Assembly: GCA_025362495.1 (NCBI GenBank)
Contig: JANYGI010000033.1
Span: 1-41,495 of the forward strand
Direction of reading: 5' to 3'
Length of the DNA stretch: 41,495 nucleotides
Source of the DNA: Byssovorax sp.
GTDB taxonomy: Bacteria; Myxococcota_A; Polyangia; Polyangiales; Polyangiaceae
Shown here: positions 1-11,691 of the stretch, in pieces
How the letters are laid out: every line of letters begins with the position of its first letter
Position numbering within the stretch: the first letter of the stretch is position 1
Notes under the pieces: generated by a model
Told to the model about the DNA's origin: nothing
Seen by the model: the letters and a program-made list of their open reading frames with translations, nothing else
The model's database searches: none
Made by a program: the position numbers and the translations under genes

Positions 1-1
1 G

Positions 2-1243
2 CTGAAGATCGAGACCTTCCGGAACGTCGAGCCGTGCGAGCTCCGGTTCGGGGACGGCTTCAACGTGCTGCTCGGGTTGAACGCCACCGGGAAGACGACG
101 CTGCTGGAGCTGATCGCGGCGGCGCTGAGCTTCGACTTCTCTGCGTTCAAGGATGAAGCGTTCGCGGTCGAGTATGATATCGAGTTCTCGACGGGGAGTA
201 TCCATGCGGTGGTAAAAAGTGAGCGCGGCCAGCGCTCTCCCATCGCGAGCGCCATGAACCAGATTTCCGGTCCGTTCATCTTCGACGGGTCGGTGCGTTT
301 GCAATTTTTCGTCACGAGCCCGGCAAAAACATGGACGGTTTGCGCAAATTCGTCATCAGCTTGGCGCGAAGACATTCAAGACATCAACGTCTCTCTGCGG
401 ACGCACCTCGGAGCAAATGGACCAGGCCTCCTCCTCACGGCGATCGCGATGAGCTTCGAACAATTGTCGGGAGGAGCGAACTTAGCAGAACTCATGTCGT
501 GGCAATACGCCCGTCGCTTCGACGAAGCGCTGGACACGTTCCGTGGAACCACCAGCCCAACTACGTGGATCAAACTTGCGGTGGATCGAGCCGACAATAA
601 GCTCGTAGGGATTAACTTCGGTGGTGTCTTCCCACGGGAGCTTATCGACGCGGCTCGCGCTCAGCTAGCGGGCTTGCCCACAAATCGGCAAGGCATGACG
701 ATTCATGCGGAGTCGCTCACATTCCTCCAGGACGTATACGTCTTGTTCGGGTTCAAGACCGCTTACCTTGAGATGCGGTTGGAGAGCAAGGTAGTTGGGG
801 CGACCGTGAGTCAAAAATACAGCGACTTCCGATTCATGTTCGAGGATCACGACGGCTCCGTCGTCCGCCATGACGACCTGAGCTATGGCCAGAAGCGCCT
901 CCTCGCATTCTATTACTATCTCGCCGACAGCCCGGTGACCGTCATCGCCGACGAGCTGGTGGACGGCCTCCACCACACCTGGATCGACGCCGCCATCGAG
1001 GTAATCGGCGACCGCCAAGCCTTCCTCGCCAGCCAGAATCCGCTGCTTCTCGATCACCTGGAGTTCGACTCCGCGGCGCAGGTCGCATCGACGTTCATCA
1101 CCTGCCGCACCGAGCGGATCGGGGACGACAAGCGCATGAGCTGGTCAAACCTTTCCGATTCCGACGCCGAGCGCTTCTTCCGCGCCTACCAGGTCGACGT
1201 GAAGCACGTCAGCGAGCTCCTCCTCTCCAAGGGCCTCTGGTGA
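2..1243 (+). CDS. AAA/ABC-type ATPase (5'-truncated by window edge)
   Basis: The reading frame is open from the second base of the window, so the start lies just outside; probably only a few residues are missing because the first visible strand (LKIETFRNVEPCEL) is the usual N-terminus of RecF/SMC-like ATPases. A Walker A motif, GLNATGKTT, lies at 74-100, an ABC-type signature LSYGQKR begins at 878, and a Walker B-like TVIADEL follows near 940-957. SQNP further on resembles the switch region of these ATPases. This is an AAA_15/AAA_23-like ATP-binding protein of about 414 visible residues without an obvious long coiled coil. The stop overlaps the GTG start of the next gene (GTGA), so the two are translationally coupled and probably act together. 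In such families the ATPase usually powers or senses for a partner nuclease in anti-phage or repair systems; that role here is inference. The ATPase family is certain, the biological role is not. Confidence 0.85.
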   Translation: MKIETFRNVEPCELRFGDGFNVLLGLNATGKTTLLELIAAALSFDFSAFKDEAFAVEYDIEFSTGSIHAVVKSERGQRSPIASAMNQISGPFIFDGSVRLQFFVTSPAKTWTVCANSSSAWREDIQDINVSLRTHLGANGPGLLLTAIAMSFEQLSGGANLAELMSWQYARRFDEALDTFRGTTSPTTWIKLAVDRADNKLVGINFGGVFPRELIDAARAQLAGLPTNRQGMTIHAESLTFLQDVYVLFGFKTAYLEMRLESKVVGATVSQKYSDFRFMFEDHDGSVVRHDDLSYGQKRLLAFYYYLADSPVTVIADELVDGLHHTWIDAAIEVIGDRQAFLASQNPLLLDHLEFDSAAQVASTFITCRTERIGDDKRMSWSNLSDSDAERFFRAYQVDVKHVSELLLSKGLW

Positions 1244-2004
1244 GCGGCGTCTCCTTCGATCTCCACATCCTGATCCTCTCGGCAGACTCGGGGAACGATG
1301 GGCGCCCTCTCCGAGCGCTGGCGCGCAGCATGCTCCGCCTCGTCGATCCCAGCTACCAGGACAAGCGCGTCGATCTCGAGCCCGAAGGTGACGAAGCCCA
1401 GCGCGCGACGCACAGGAATGCCTATCAAGGCCAGAAGAGGACCGCCGGCCACCAGAAGCTGGTGACGATCGCCCGCGCCGTCGCGCGCCACGTCCTCGAT
1501 GAGCGCGGGTTCGTGCTCTTCCACATTGACGCCGATCAGGCCTGGAAGAACCGCGACGAGCCGAGCGACAACATCCGTCGATTCCACGACATCGTGAAGC
1601 TCAACGTCGGGCGCGCCGTGGACGATTTGCGGGCCAGCAACGAGAGCCCGCGCAGCAACGCCGAGATCATGTCGCGGCTCTACCTCGTCTCGCCCTACTG
1701 GTGCATCGAATCGTGGCTCTACCAGAACACGGTCGTCGCCAGGGAGCTTTGCCACAAGCACCACAGCGGTCGCGACGCGAAGCAGTTCGAGCGCTGGCAG
1801 CACCACCGCGGCGAGCTCGACGACGAAGACAAGCCCAAGGCCCAGATCTACTTGCACGACCAGCACAACCACGATCTCGCGAGCCGGGCCTTTCCGGCGA
1901 GCGCCGTCGATGAAGTGGGGAAGTCGTTCCACGAGACCGTGGAGCGCCTGCGATCGTCGCGGGCCCTCGTCGCCGCGCTCGGCGCGACGCACCCGGGCTA
2001 TTGA
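1240..2004 (+). CDS. Unrecognised protein, TOPRIM-like nuclease candidate, partner of the ATPase
   Basis: A 254-aa soluble protein without signal peptide or membrane segments. The GTG start at 1240 overlaps the stop of the ATPase gene by four bases. I do not recognise a named family with certainty. The layout resembles TOPRIM-type proteins of two-gene ATPase systems (as in the AriB, RloB and DUF4276 groups): an N-terminal strand with acidic residues (LHILILSADSGNDG), a central strand ending in an acidic pair (FVLFHIDAD, about residues 90-98), then a helix containing CIESWLYQN like the conserved E-x-W segment of those proteins. The usual first TOPRIM glutamate is not obvious, so catalysis cannot be assumed. 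The C-terminal third is charged and His-rich. The operon arrangement with an ABC-like ATPase supports a joint function, perhaps defence. It could also be a non-nuclease effector. Confidence 0.8.
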   Translation: MSGVSFDLHILILSADSGNDGRPLRALARSMLRLVDPSYQDKRVDLEPEGDEAQRATHRNAYQGQKRTAGHQKLVTIARAVARHVLDERGFVLFHIDADQAWKNRDEPSDNIRRFHDIVKLNVGRAVDDLRASNESPRSNAEIMSRLYLVSPYWCIESWLYQNTVVARELCHKHHSGRDAKQFERWQHHRGELDDEDKPKAQIYLHDQHNHDLASRAFPASAVDEVGKSFHETVERLRSSRALVAALGATHPGY

Positions 2005-2049
2005 TCCATCCCCACCGCGCCCCGATCGCCTTGCGATAGGCTCCCATCC

Positions 2050-3126
2050 ATGCACCCTCTGCGCGGCGCCGCCCTCGCTGCCCTGCTCGCTCTCCCGGCC
2101 TGCTTCGTCCACGCCGAGGCGCCCGCTCTCCCTCCTCCGGGCCCCGCGAGCGGCCACGCTCCGGCCCATTTCGACGCCGCGAACGCCTGCGTCGACTGGC
2201 GCGCCGGGGTCTCCGGCGACGACGCAGCGCTGCAACACGACGCCTTCGCAGAGCTGGATCCGGCGCACAGTTGCTACGTCGCCGTTCACTATGGCCCCGA
2301 TGGCCCGCGCGTCGATCCCACGCCGCAAGGCTGCGGCTATCCACGCAACGCCTCGACGCTCGACGCGATCGCGCGCGCCGCCGATCGCTACGAGCACATC
2401 GCCGCGGGCGACGCGGTGCCGCTGCCGATCGATCTCGCCTGCGCCCTCCCCGCCGACGTTCGCCTCGCCGCCGCGCGCAACAACGCCACCACGCTCCGCG
2501 CCCTCGCGAAGCGCCTCGCGACGCATGCGCCCTACCCGTACGCGGCCGTATCCACGTTTGGCTTCGGCATCGGCGCGCAGAGCGACAGCGTGCTCGTGCC
2601 CTATCGCCCCGGCGCGACGTGTCCCGCGCTGGGCAAGCGCGACATGGATCTCTTCGGCGTGAACATCGTTCGCGCCGGTCGCGCCGCGGAGGCTTATTTT
2701 GCAGGCGTCGCGCCCGTCATCACCGTGAGCGGCGGCGCGGTGCACTCCACCCTCGTCGAGGCCTTCCTGCTCGAGTGGCTGCTCAGTTGCCGGCTCGGCG
2801 TGCCGGCGAACGCGGTGCTCGTCGATCCGTGCGCCGATCACACCCACACCAACATCCGCAACACCGGCGCGTTCGTCACCGCGATCGGTGGGCGCTCGGC
2901 GTATCTCCTCACCGACGATGGTTTGCAGTCCGGCTACCTCGAAGAGTGGACGAGCTTCGATCTTGTCGGCGGCAGCATCGATCAGCGATCGCTGCGTGAC
3001 TTCGGTTACCTGCTCGGGAGCTGGCGGCGCGCGAGCGTGGGAATGCCCGCGGGGTTCTGGTACACGCCGTACCGCTTCTGGGCCGAGCCCGAGGATGGAC
3101 TCGGCAGCTTCACCTGCGTGCCTTGA
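2050..3126 (+). CDS. DUF218 (YdcF/SanA/ElyC-like) lipoprotein
   Basis: A 358-aa predicted lipoprotein: the signal peptide ends in LLALPAC, a lipobox, within the first 20 residues. The C-terminal half carries the DUF218 pattern: a strand ending in VSGGAVHSTLVEA, then a helix and VDPCADHTHTNIRNT, which match the GG, E and T/N-rich positions of the YdcF/SanA/ElyC family. Family members are envelope proteins linked in enterobacteria to peptidoglycan precursor or barrier functions; their biochemical activity is poorly defined. The first half (Cys and Asp rich) is specific to this protein. It lies 45 bp after the ATPase pair and 74 bp before the next gene in the same direction, so co-transcription is possible. 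The ATG at 2050 is chosen because it begins the signal peptide. No strong ribosome-binding site is visible. Confidence 0.85.
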   Translation: MHPLRGAALAALLALPACFVHAEAPALPPPGPASGHAPAHFDAANACVDWRAGVSGDDAALQHDAFAELDPAHSCYVAVHYGPDGPRVDPTPQGCGYPRNASTLDAIARAADRYEHIAAGDAVPLPIDLACALPADVRLAAARNNATTLRALAKRLATHAPYPYAAVSTFGFGIGAQSDSVLVPYRPGATCPALGKRDMDLFGVNIVRAGRAAEAYFAGVAPVITVSGGAVHSTLVEAFLLEWLLSCRLGVPANAVLVDPCADHTHTNIRNTGAFVTAIGGRSAYLLTDDGLQSGYLEEWTSFDLVGGSIDQRSLRDFGYLLGSWRRASVGMPAGFWYTPYRFWAEPEDGLGSFTCVP

Positions 3127-3200
3127 GCCCGTGACCGGGAGCCGCCGCGCCTCGAAGCAGCGGCGGCGCGGGGTGGACTCGTGATAAGGTCTCGCTCCTG

Positions 3201-5960
3201 ATGCGACCCTTCCTGATCGCCCTCGCTCCGGTCCTCTATCTCCTCGGCTGCGGCAGCGATCCCGCGACATCGAGCGCAGGCGCCAGCAGCGCCAGCGGCA
3301 GCGGGACCGGGGGAGGCCCGGACATCGACACGTTCCTCTCGGCGCCCGCGTCGTGCGCCTACACCTGCCCGAGCGACGGTTGCGCCGAGGCGACGACGCC
3401 CTATGCGTGCCCCGCGCTCGGCGCCTGGGCCAGCATCCCGCACCTCGACGCCTGCGCGACCTGGGACGGGTCGTATCCAGTGCCGGTGAAGGGAGCCTGC
3501 ACCGCGTCGGCGCCCACGGGCGAGGCCCTCAAGACGCCGGGTGTCGACAGCGCCGATCCGGGGCTGCGCGTCCTGCCCGACGGTCGCAAGAACCGACCGG
3601 CGGGCGCCGAGTGGGCCTTCAACGAGGCCGATTTCCTCGGCGGCAACACCAGCGCGATTGCCCGCGTGCCCGGGACTTCGTACGTGCTCACGGTCGATAC
3701 CGGTCCTGACGATCACGCGGTGCGCGCCGTCGATACGACCCTGATCGGCTCGGGTAACCCGGTGACGGCGGCGATCAAGTTCGCGCCGCCTTCCTACCTG
3801 AACAGCGGTATTGCGGTCACGTCCCAGGGCCGCGTGTACGTGGCCACCGGGTTCGGCGTCGTTCAGGCGCTCACGTTCGACCCCGCCAAAGGCACCCTCG
3901 CTCGGACGGACACCGACTCTCTCCCCCTGCCGACGAACGCCGACGGCAAGCCCTGGTATGCCTCCGGCGTCGCCGTGAGCCCGGACGGGAAGCGCCTCGT
4001 CGTCTCGTCCGTCAACCGGTCGCAGCTGCTGGTCTTCGACGTCGACACGGCCTCTCCGACGTACAAATCCTCGCTCGGCGCCGCCGATCTCGGCAGCAAA
4101 GACACCTTCGGGGTCTACATCGATCCGCTCGACGCGCAGGGCTCGCGCGCCTACGTCCCGGTGTGGGGCGGGAAGGTCGTCCTCGAGATCAACCTCGATG
4201 ATCCGGCGAAGCCGAAGGTCGCCCGCAGCTTCGCGACCGACCGCAACCCGCAAGGGATAGCCTTCCTCGACGCCCGCTGGATGGCCGTCGCCAACGACTT
4301 CGGCGAGACGATCTCGCTCGTCGATCGGGTGACCGGCGAGGCCACGTCGGTGCCCGTCGACTTCGAGCCCGGCCGCAAAGGACTCGATGTCTCGCAGCTT
4401 GCTTACGACGTGGGATCATCGCGGCTCTACGCGCTCCTCGCCGGCATCAACGCCGTCGGCGCCTACGACGTCGATCTCACCGCGACCCCGCCGACGCTCA
4501 CGCCCGCAGGGCGCCTGTCGACCTCGTGGTGGCCGAGCGGCATCGTCGTCGCGCCCGATGGAGCCTTGACGGTGACGAACCTGCGCGGCCACCCGCTCGG
4601 GCCGGAGCCGGCCGACACCCTCGACGGCGACGGCCCCAGCGGCCACACGCGCATGCGCGGGAGCGTAGAGCAGATCCCTGCGCCGACGGCGGCCGATCTC
4701 GCGGCCGGCGCCACGGAGACCACAGCGGCGGTGGCCGTCGGCGACGAGGCTGGCTATCCGAAGGTGACGTGTCCAGGCAAGGAGATGGACTTCCCCGTCC
4801 CCCCCACCAACACCATGGGCCCTTCGCCCGTGATCAAGCACATCTTCTTCGTGGTGCGCGAAAACAAAACCTTCGACTCCCTCCTCGGCGACATCGCCGG
4901 CGTGAAGGGAGACCCGAAGTACACCATGAAGGCCACCACCGCCGAGATGGACCAGGTCTGGACCAACTTCCGCGATCTCGCGCGGGGCTTCACCGTGGCC
5001 GACAACTTCTACAACCTCGCCGTGCAGTCGACCCAGGGTCACCAGTGGACGACGTACGGCCGCGCCACCGACTTCTGCGAGCGCACCTGGAGCGCCGATC
5101 TCCGCGCCATCCCGCTCTGCGGCGTCGGCGACATCGGGCGCCCCGAGGAGGGCTCGCTCTTCGAGTGGCTCGGCGCGCACGACGTCGTCTATGACATCCT
5201 CGGCGAGATCGTCGGTAACCCCGCCGAGACCCCGGCGGGCCACAACCCCATCGACATCCACTATCCCGGCGGCCCCGTACAGAACATCCCGTACAACGAC
5301 GACGAGAAGGCCTGTTACACGGCGGGGAGGCTCCGCGTCGCCTGCGATCTCGGGACGTTCACCTACCTGACGTTGCCGAACGATCACACCATCGGCGTCT
5401 CGCCGGAGAACCCGACCCCCGAGACGATGTGCTCCATCAACGACGAGGCCACCGGGATGCTGATCGACGCCATCGCGCACAGCCCGATCTGGGCCTCGTC
5501 GCTCATCGTGGTGACGGAAGATGATCCCCAGTCCGGCGGGGATCACGTCGACTATCACCGCACGCCGCTGGTGCTGATTTCCCCGTGGGTGAAGCGCGGT
5601 TACGTCAGCCGCACGCACATCGACGTCCCCTCGCTCCACAAGCTCTTCGCCCACGTGCTCGGGCTCCCCTATCCCAACCTGCTGGTCGAGAAGGCCGGCT
5701 TGCCGCTCGACGCGTTCACCGGCACCCCGGACTACACTCCCTACGTCGCCAAGCCGCACGCCTGGCCCATCGGCTGCGGCACCGCGGCGAGCGGCGCCGA
5801 GAAGCGCCTCACCGACTCGTGGGATTTCTCCGAGCCCGACGAGCAGCCGGGCCTGGGAGAACAAGTGACGCGGTGGATGCGCGGCAAGCAGCTCGAGAAG
5901 CTCTCGCCGCGCCAGGAGGCCGAGATCGAAGCGCGAAAGGCGCACGACAGCGACGATTGA
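3201..5960 (+). CDS. YncE-like beta-propeller / phosphoesterase (PF04185-like) lipoprotein
   Basis: A 919-aa lipoprotein; the signal peptide ends LYLLGC, with Cys17 as the lipid site, followed by a Ser/Ala/Gly linker. Residues roughly 130-480 form a YncE/YVTN-type beta-propeller, with blade-like strings such as GVAVSPDGKRLVVSS and GIVVAPDGALTV. From about residue 545 comes a phosphoesterase/alkaline phosphatase-superfamily domain: IKHIFFVVRENKTFDSLLG supplies the family start with the ENKT nucleophile region, and SSLIVVTEDDPQSGGDHVDYH supplies metal-ligand Asp and His residues near residues 770-790. This is the same family as bacterial acid phosphatases and phospholipase C-like enzymes. The propeller fused in front probably positions the enzyme or binds a ligand. 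It acts in the periplasm or at the outer surface. The substrate is not predictable. The gene ends 30 bp before the convergent katG. Confidence 0.9.
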   Translation: MRPFLIALAPVLYLLGCGSDPATSSAGASSASGSGTGGGPDIDTFLSAPASCAYTCPSDGCAEATTPYACPALGAWASIPHLDACATWDGSYPVPVKGACTASAPTGEALKTPGVDSADPGLRVLPDGRKNRPAGAEWAFNEADFLGGNTSAIARVPGTSYVLTVDTGPDDHAVRAVDTTLIGSGNPVTAAIKFAPPSYLNSGIAVTSQGRVYVATGFGVVQALTFDPAKGTLARTDTDSLPLPTNADGKPWYASGVAVSPDGKRLVVSSVNRSQLLVFDVDTASPTYKSSLGAADLGSKDTFGVYIDPLDAQGSRAYVPVWGGKVVLEINLDDPAKPKVARSFATDRNPQGIAFLDARWMAVANDFGETISLVDRVTGEATSVPVDFEPGRKGLDVSQLAYDVGSSRLYALLAGINAVGAYDVDLTATPPTLTPAGRLSTSWWPSGIVVAPDGALTVTNLRGHPLGPEPADTLDGDGPSGHTRMRGSVEQIPAPTAADLAAGATETTAAVAVGDEAGYPKVTCPGKEMDFPVPPTNTMGPSPVIKHIFFVVRENKTFDSLLGDIAGVKGDPKYTMKATTAEMDQVWTNFRDLARGFTVADNFYNLAVQSTQGHQWTTYGRATDFCERTWSADLRAIPLCGVGDIGRPEEGSLFEWLGAHDVVYDILGEIVGNPAETPAGHNPIDIHYPGGPVQNIPYNDDEKACYTAGRLRVACDLGTFTYLTLPNDHTIGVSPENPTPETMCSINDEATGMLIDAIAHSPIWASSLIVVTEDDPQSGGDHVDYHRTPLVLISPWVKRGYVSRTHIDVPSLHKLFAHVLGLPYPNLLVEKAGLPLDAFTGTPDYTPYVAKPHAWPIGCGTAASGAEKRLTDSWDFSEPDEQPGLGEQVTRWMRGKQLEKLSPRQEAEIEARKAHDSDD

Positions 5961-5990
5961 GTAACCCGCGTCGCGGCTCTTCAGTGGCTC

Positions 5991-8483
<2,493 letters not shown>

Positions 8484-8497
8484 TCAGGGAGATTCCC

Positions 8498-9211
8498 ATG
8501 CGATTTGTGATGCCTCAGCTTGCCTTCGTGGCCGTCGCCTTCTCGGCGTGCGCCTCGACCCCCACCCCGCAGACGACCGACGTGGCCGCCGCTCAGCATG
8601 CGCAGCTAGCCGCCGCGGACGACCAGGCCGCGGCGAAGCAGATCGCGAAGTACGATCCCGCCGCGCGCCAGGACAAGCAGCGTTGCACTGGCCGGTCCGC
8701 GCGCGGCGAGGCTGAAATCGAGGTCTGCTGGACCTCGGAAGTCAACCCCACGGCCGACCACCTCAAGAAGGCACAGCGCCTCCACGCGCTCGCCGAAGAG
8801 CAGCGCGCCCAGTCCGAGAAGCTGCGTCAGGCCGAGGTCACCGCGTGCTCGGGCGTGTCGGAGATCGACAAGACGATGAGCCCGTTCTCGCACCCCGAGG
8901 ACGTCGCGACCGTGACGCCGCTGAAGTCCGCGGGCGCGTCGGGCAAGCCCGAAGGCGCGGTGATCACCTTCCGCGCGATCGACGGTATGACCTCGCCGCG
9001 GCTGGAGAAGCTGGTCAACTGCCAGCTCGCCCGCAATGCCTGCCTCGAGAACGGCGCGGCCGAGATGGCGTATTGCCCGCTCGTCCTCAAGAACGTCAAG
9101 GCCACCGTCACGCCCGGCGCCGATGGGCTCTTCTCGATCTCGGTGCGATCCGACGATCCCAGCATCGCGCAGGAGGTCCTGAAGCGGTCGCAGGCGCTCG
9201 TGATTCGCTGA
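8498..9211 (+). CDS. Hypothetical lipoprotein
   Basis: A 237-aa protein of unknown function. The ATG at 8498 is preceded by GGGAG, and the signal peptide ends AVAFSAC, a lipobox, near residue 18. The mature part is helical and charged around residues 75-115 (KKAQRLHALAEEQRAQSEK), a short probable coiled coil. A compact domain with several cysteines follows, among them NCQLARNACLENGAAEMAYC. These cysteines do not form a CXXCH heme site. It is transcribed away from katG, from a 224-bp divergent region, and is followed by an intrinsic terminator at 9243-9271, so it is probably monocistronic. Location: lipid-anchored in the envelope. I do not recognise a domain. Confidence 0.8.
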   Translation: MRFVMPQLAFVAVAFSACASTPTPQTTDVAAAQHAQLAAADDQAAAKQIAKYDPAARQDKQRCTGRSARGEAEIEVCWTSEVNPTADHLKKAQRLHALAEEQRAQSEKLRQAEVTACSGVSEIDKTMSPFSHPEDVATVTPLKSAGASGKPEGAVITFRAIDGMTSPRLEKLVNCQLARNACLENGAAEMAYCPLVLKNVKATVTPGADGLFSISVRSDDPSIAQEVLKRSQALVIR

Positions 9212-9242
9212 GAGAGCACCTTCACGCGATGCACGGCGAGAG

Positions 9243-9271
9243 GCCGGCTCGACACGATCGAGCCGGCTTTT
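9243..9271 (+). terminator. Intrinsic terminator after the 8498-9211 lipoprotein gene
   Basis: A perfect nine-base stem GCCGGCTCG / CGAGCCGGC with a seven-base loop is followed by TTTT. It sits 31 bases after the stop codon and has the classical rho-independent form. Confidence 0.88.
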
Positions 9272-9410
9272 CGCCATTTTGCGTCGAGCGCGGACGTCGA
9301 TGGACGCGCGATCGCCACGCCGGGCCCGCACGGTGTGGCGGAAGCGTCCCGCGGCGAGATGGCTGCTCGCCACCACGGAGCGGCAATTTTCGCGCTAACC
9401 TGGGCCCGAG

Positions 9411-11684
9411 ATGACGCGCCCACTCTCCTCGATCGCCCTCGCTGCCGCGCTCGCCGGCGCCGTCGTGGCCTCCTGTTCATCGGACCCGACGAGCGCCGCT
9501 GTGGCCTCCAGCAGCGGCGCGGGCGGCGCTGCGACCACGAGCGCGAACGCTGGCACCGCGAGCGTCGGCGCGAGCAGCAGCGCGGGCACGGGCGGCTCCG
9601 GCGGGGCGGTGCCGCTCCCCGACAAGTTCACCGTCACCGGCGTCGTCACCGACGGGACAGCGCCCCTCGAAGGCGCCACCGTGATGCAGGGCGGCGGCAA
9701 GCCCGCGCTGACGACTGGCATTGACGGCACCTTCACGATCGAGCTGACTACCGCCATCCCGGCGGTCCCCGCCGTGGTCGCCGCCAAGATGGGCCATCGC
9801 TCCGCCGGTATCGAGATCTTCGAGCTGCCCACCGGCCCGATCGAGATCGTCGTCCGCCGCGCCGATCCGCCTGACAACATCGGTTACGTCTACGGCGAGC
9901 CCGGCAACGGCGACAAGGCTCACGACAAATCGACCAAGTTCTGCGGGCACTGCCACACCACCTATTCGAAGCAATTCCAGACCTCGGCGCACGCCAAGGC
10001 CACGCGCGATCCCCTGGTGCAAGACCTCTATGCCGGCGTGGCCTCGGCGCTCGACACCCCCGCGGCGTGCCTCGCCGTCGGCGGCGCGCTGCACGCTGGC
10101 CTGGTGCCGGGATCACCACAGCTCGCGGCCTCGAAGTGCTATGTCGGCGCGGGCGTGCTCCCCGACCTCAACCCGGGTTGCGGCGCCAAGGGGCAGCTCT
10201 CCTGCGACGATCCCGCGCTCCCGCCGGCGAGCCAGCCGACCAGCTTTGGCCACTGCGCCGACTGCCATGCTCCCGGGATCGACGGCAAGGCCGGCGGCCG
10301 CAACCTGCACGAGGCCACGGGGATCGCCTTCGAGAATGGCAATCACTGCGACGTCTGCCACCACGTCCGCGACGTCGATCTCGCGTTGCCCCCCGGCGTC
10401 GGCGGAGCGCTGGTGCTGCAGCGCCCGCGCGAGCACGTCGGCGACAGCCCCGGCGGGCAGCTCATCCAGATCATGTACGGGCCCACCATCGACGCTCCCA
10501 ACCCCTTCATGGGCGGGAGCTACCAGCCCAAATTCATGACCTCGGAGCTCTGCGGCGGCTGCCACCATCAGAGTCAGGAGGCGCTGCTGCCGGGGTCGAC
10601 GCTCGACGCCGCGCGCTGGCCAGGCGGCCTGCCCACCCACTCGACGTACGATGAGTGGGCCGCGAGCTCGTACAACACCCCGGGGACACCGTGCCAGTTC
10701 TGTCACATGCCGAGCGACGACACCGGGCTCGTGAACTCGGTCGACGTGACCACCCCGACCGATCCAAGCATCACCTTCGGCTACGCGCGCAAACCCGAGG
10801 AGATCCACCAGCACGTCTTTCGCGGACCGCTGGCAGGGAGCCCGCGCCTGATCGACAAATCGGTGACCGTGGGTATCGCCGGCGTCGTCAACGCAGGTAA
10901 GCTCGACGCGACCGTCAAGATCAAGAATGTAAACGTGGGGCACGCCATCCCCTCGGGCGAGCCGATGCGCTCGCTGCTCGTGCGGATCCACGCCGACGCC
11001 TGCGGCAAGGCCATGATGCCGGCGGGCGGAATGACACTCGACGACCGGGGCGGCGCGATCGCCGGCGGGACGATCGGAGCCGGCGTGACGGCGAACGGCG
11101 CGCAGCTCACCTGGCCTGCCGGCGCGGCGGTGGCCCAGGCCGGTCAGGTGATCCGCGTCGTGCGCCCGACTGGCACGTTCGACGACTACGCGGGCACTGG
11201 CTTCTTCGCCAATCCCGCGCTGACGCCGGCCCAGAAAGGCCTGGAGATCCGCACACCCGTCGGGGAAGCGCAGGTGATCTCGGCGTCAGGAGGGGTGATC
11301 ACGCTGGGCGCCGCGCTGGCGCTCCAGGCGGGAGATCAAGTGTTCCTGGGCGAGGCCGACGCCTGGCCGCCCGTCGACGGCATGGTGGCCCCGGCGCTCG
11401 CGGGCTCGACTGGTTACAGCTTCGCGCGGACCCTCGTCGATCCGCTCGGGCAGCGCGGCGTACCGCACTATCGCGCGACGGACATGGTGAGCGACAACCG
11501 GATAGCTCCCCAGGCCGTGGCCACGACGACGTACGCCTTTGCCATCCCGCCAGGCTGTCCGAGCGCGACGCTCACGGCCGTTGTGGTCTATCGGCCGATC
11601 CCCCTCGAGCTGGCCCGACAGCGGGGCTGGGACGCGCGCGACTACGTGATCGCCACCACCTCGCAGACGGTGACGCTGCCCTGA
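9411..11684 (+). CDS. Pentaheme cytochrome c lipoprotein with carboxypeptidase-regulatory-like domain
   Basis: A 757-aa exported lipoprotein: lipobox AVVASC (Cys22), then a 45-residue Ser/Ala/Gly linker. Residues about 72-150 form a carboxypeptidase-regulatory-like beta-sandwich (FTVTGVVTDGTAPLEGATV, GIDGTFTIEL). Five CXXCH heme c attachment sites follow: CGHCH at 178, CADCH at 282, CDVCH at 313, CGGCH at 381 and CQFCH at 428. Several free histidines (for example HQHVF near 467-470) could be distal ligands. The last 260 residues form a beta-rich region starting with VGHAIPSGEPMR (about 509-520), a motif also found in the second cytochrome of this window (20257-21351). It probably carries electrons at the periplasm or cell surface; the partner is unknown. 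It has its own upstream region after a terminator and ends seven bases before a convergent gene. Confidence 0.92.
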   Translation: MTRPLSSIALAAALAGAVVASCSSDPTSAAVASSSGAGGAATTSANAGTASVGASSSAGTGGSGGAVPLPDKFTVTGVVTDGTAPLEGATVMQGGGKPALTTGIDGTFTIELTTAIPAVPAVVAAKMGHRSAGIEIFELPTGPIEIVVRRADPPDNIGYVYGEPGNGDKAHDKSTKFCGHCHTTYSKQFQTSAHAKATRDPLVQDLYAGVASALDTPAACLAVGGALHAGLVPGSPQLAASKCYVGAGVLPDLNPGCGAKGQLSCDDPALPPASQPTSFGHCADCHAPGIDGKAGGRNLHEATGIAFENGNHCDVCHHVRDVDLALPPGVGGALVLQRPREHVGDSPGGQLIQIMYGPTIDAPNPFMGGSYQPKFMTSELCGGCHHQSQEALLPGSTLDAARWPGGLPTHSTYDEWAASSYNTPGTPCQFCHMPSDDTGLVNSVDVTTPTDPSITFGYARKPEEIHQHVFRGPLAGSPRLIDKSVTVGIAGVVNAGKLDATVKIKNVNVGHAIPSGEPMRSLLVRIHADACGKAMMPAGGMTLDDRGGAIAGGTIGAGVTANGAQLTWPAGAAVAQAGQVIRVVRPTGTFDDYAGTGFFANPALTPAQKGLEIRTPVGEAQVISASGGVITLGAALALQAGDQVFLGEADAWPPVDGMVAPALAGSTGYSFARTLVDPLGQRGVPHYRATDMVSDNRIAPQAVATTTYAFAIPPGCPSATLTAVVVYRPIPLELARQRGWDARDYVIATTSQTVTLP

Positions 11685-11691
11685 CGACGAT

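Noticed and set aside
1186-3270. A 694-codon minus-strand open frame across the start of the window
   Set aside because: It runs antisense to three plus-strand genes with clear starts and motifs. Its product is Arg/Gly/Glu low-complexity sequence.
5961-5990. Possible terminator between the phosphoesterase gene and katG
   Set aside because: Only a very short CGCG-type palindrome is present, with no T-tract.
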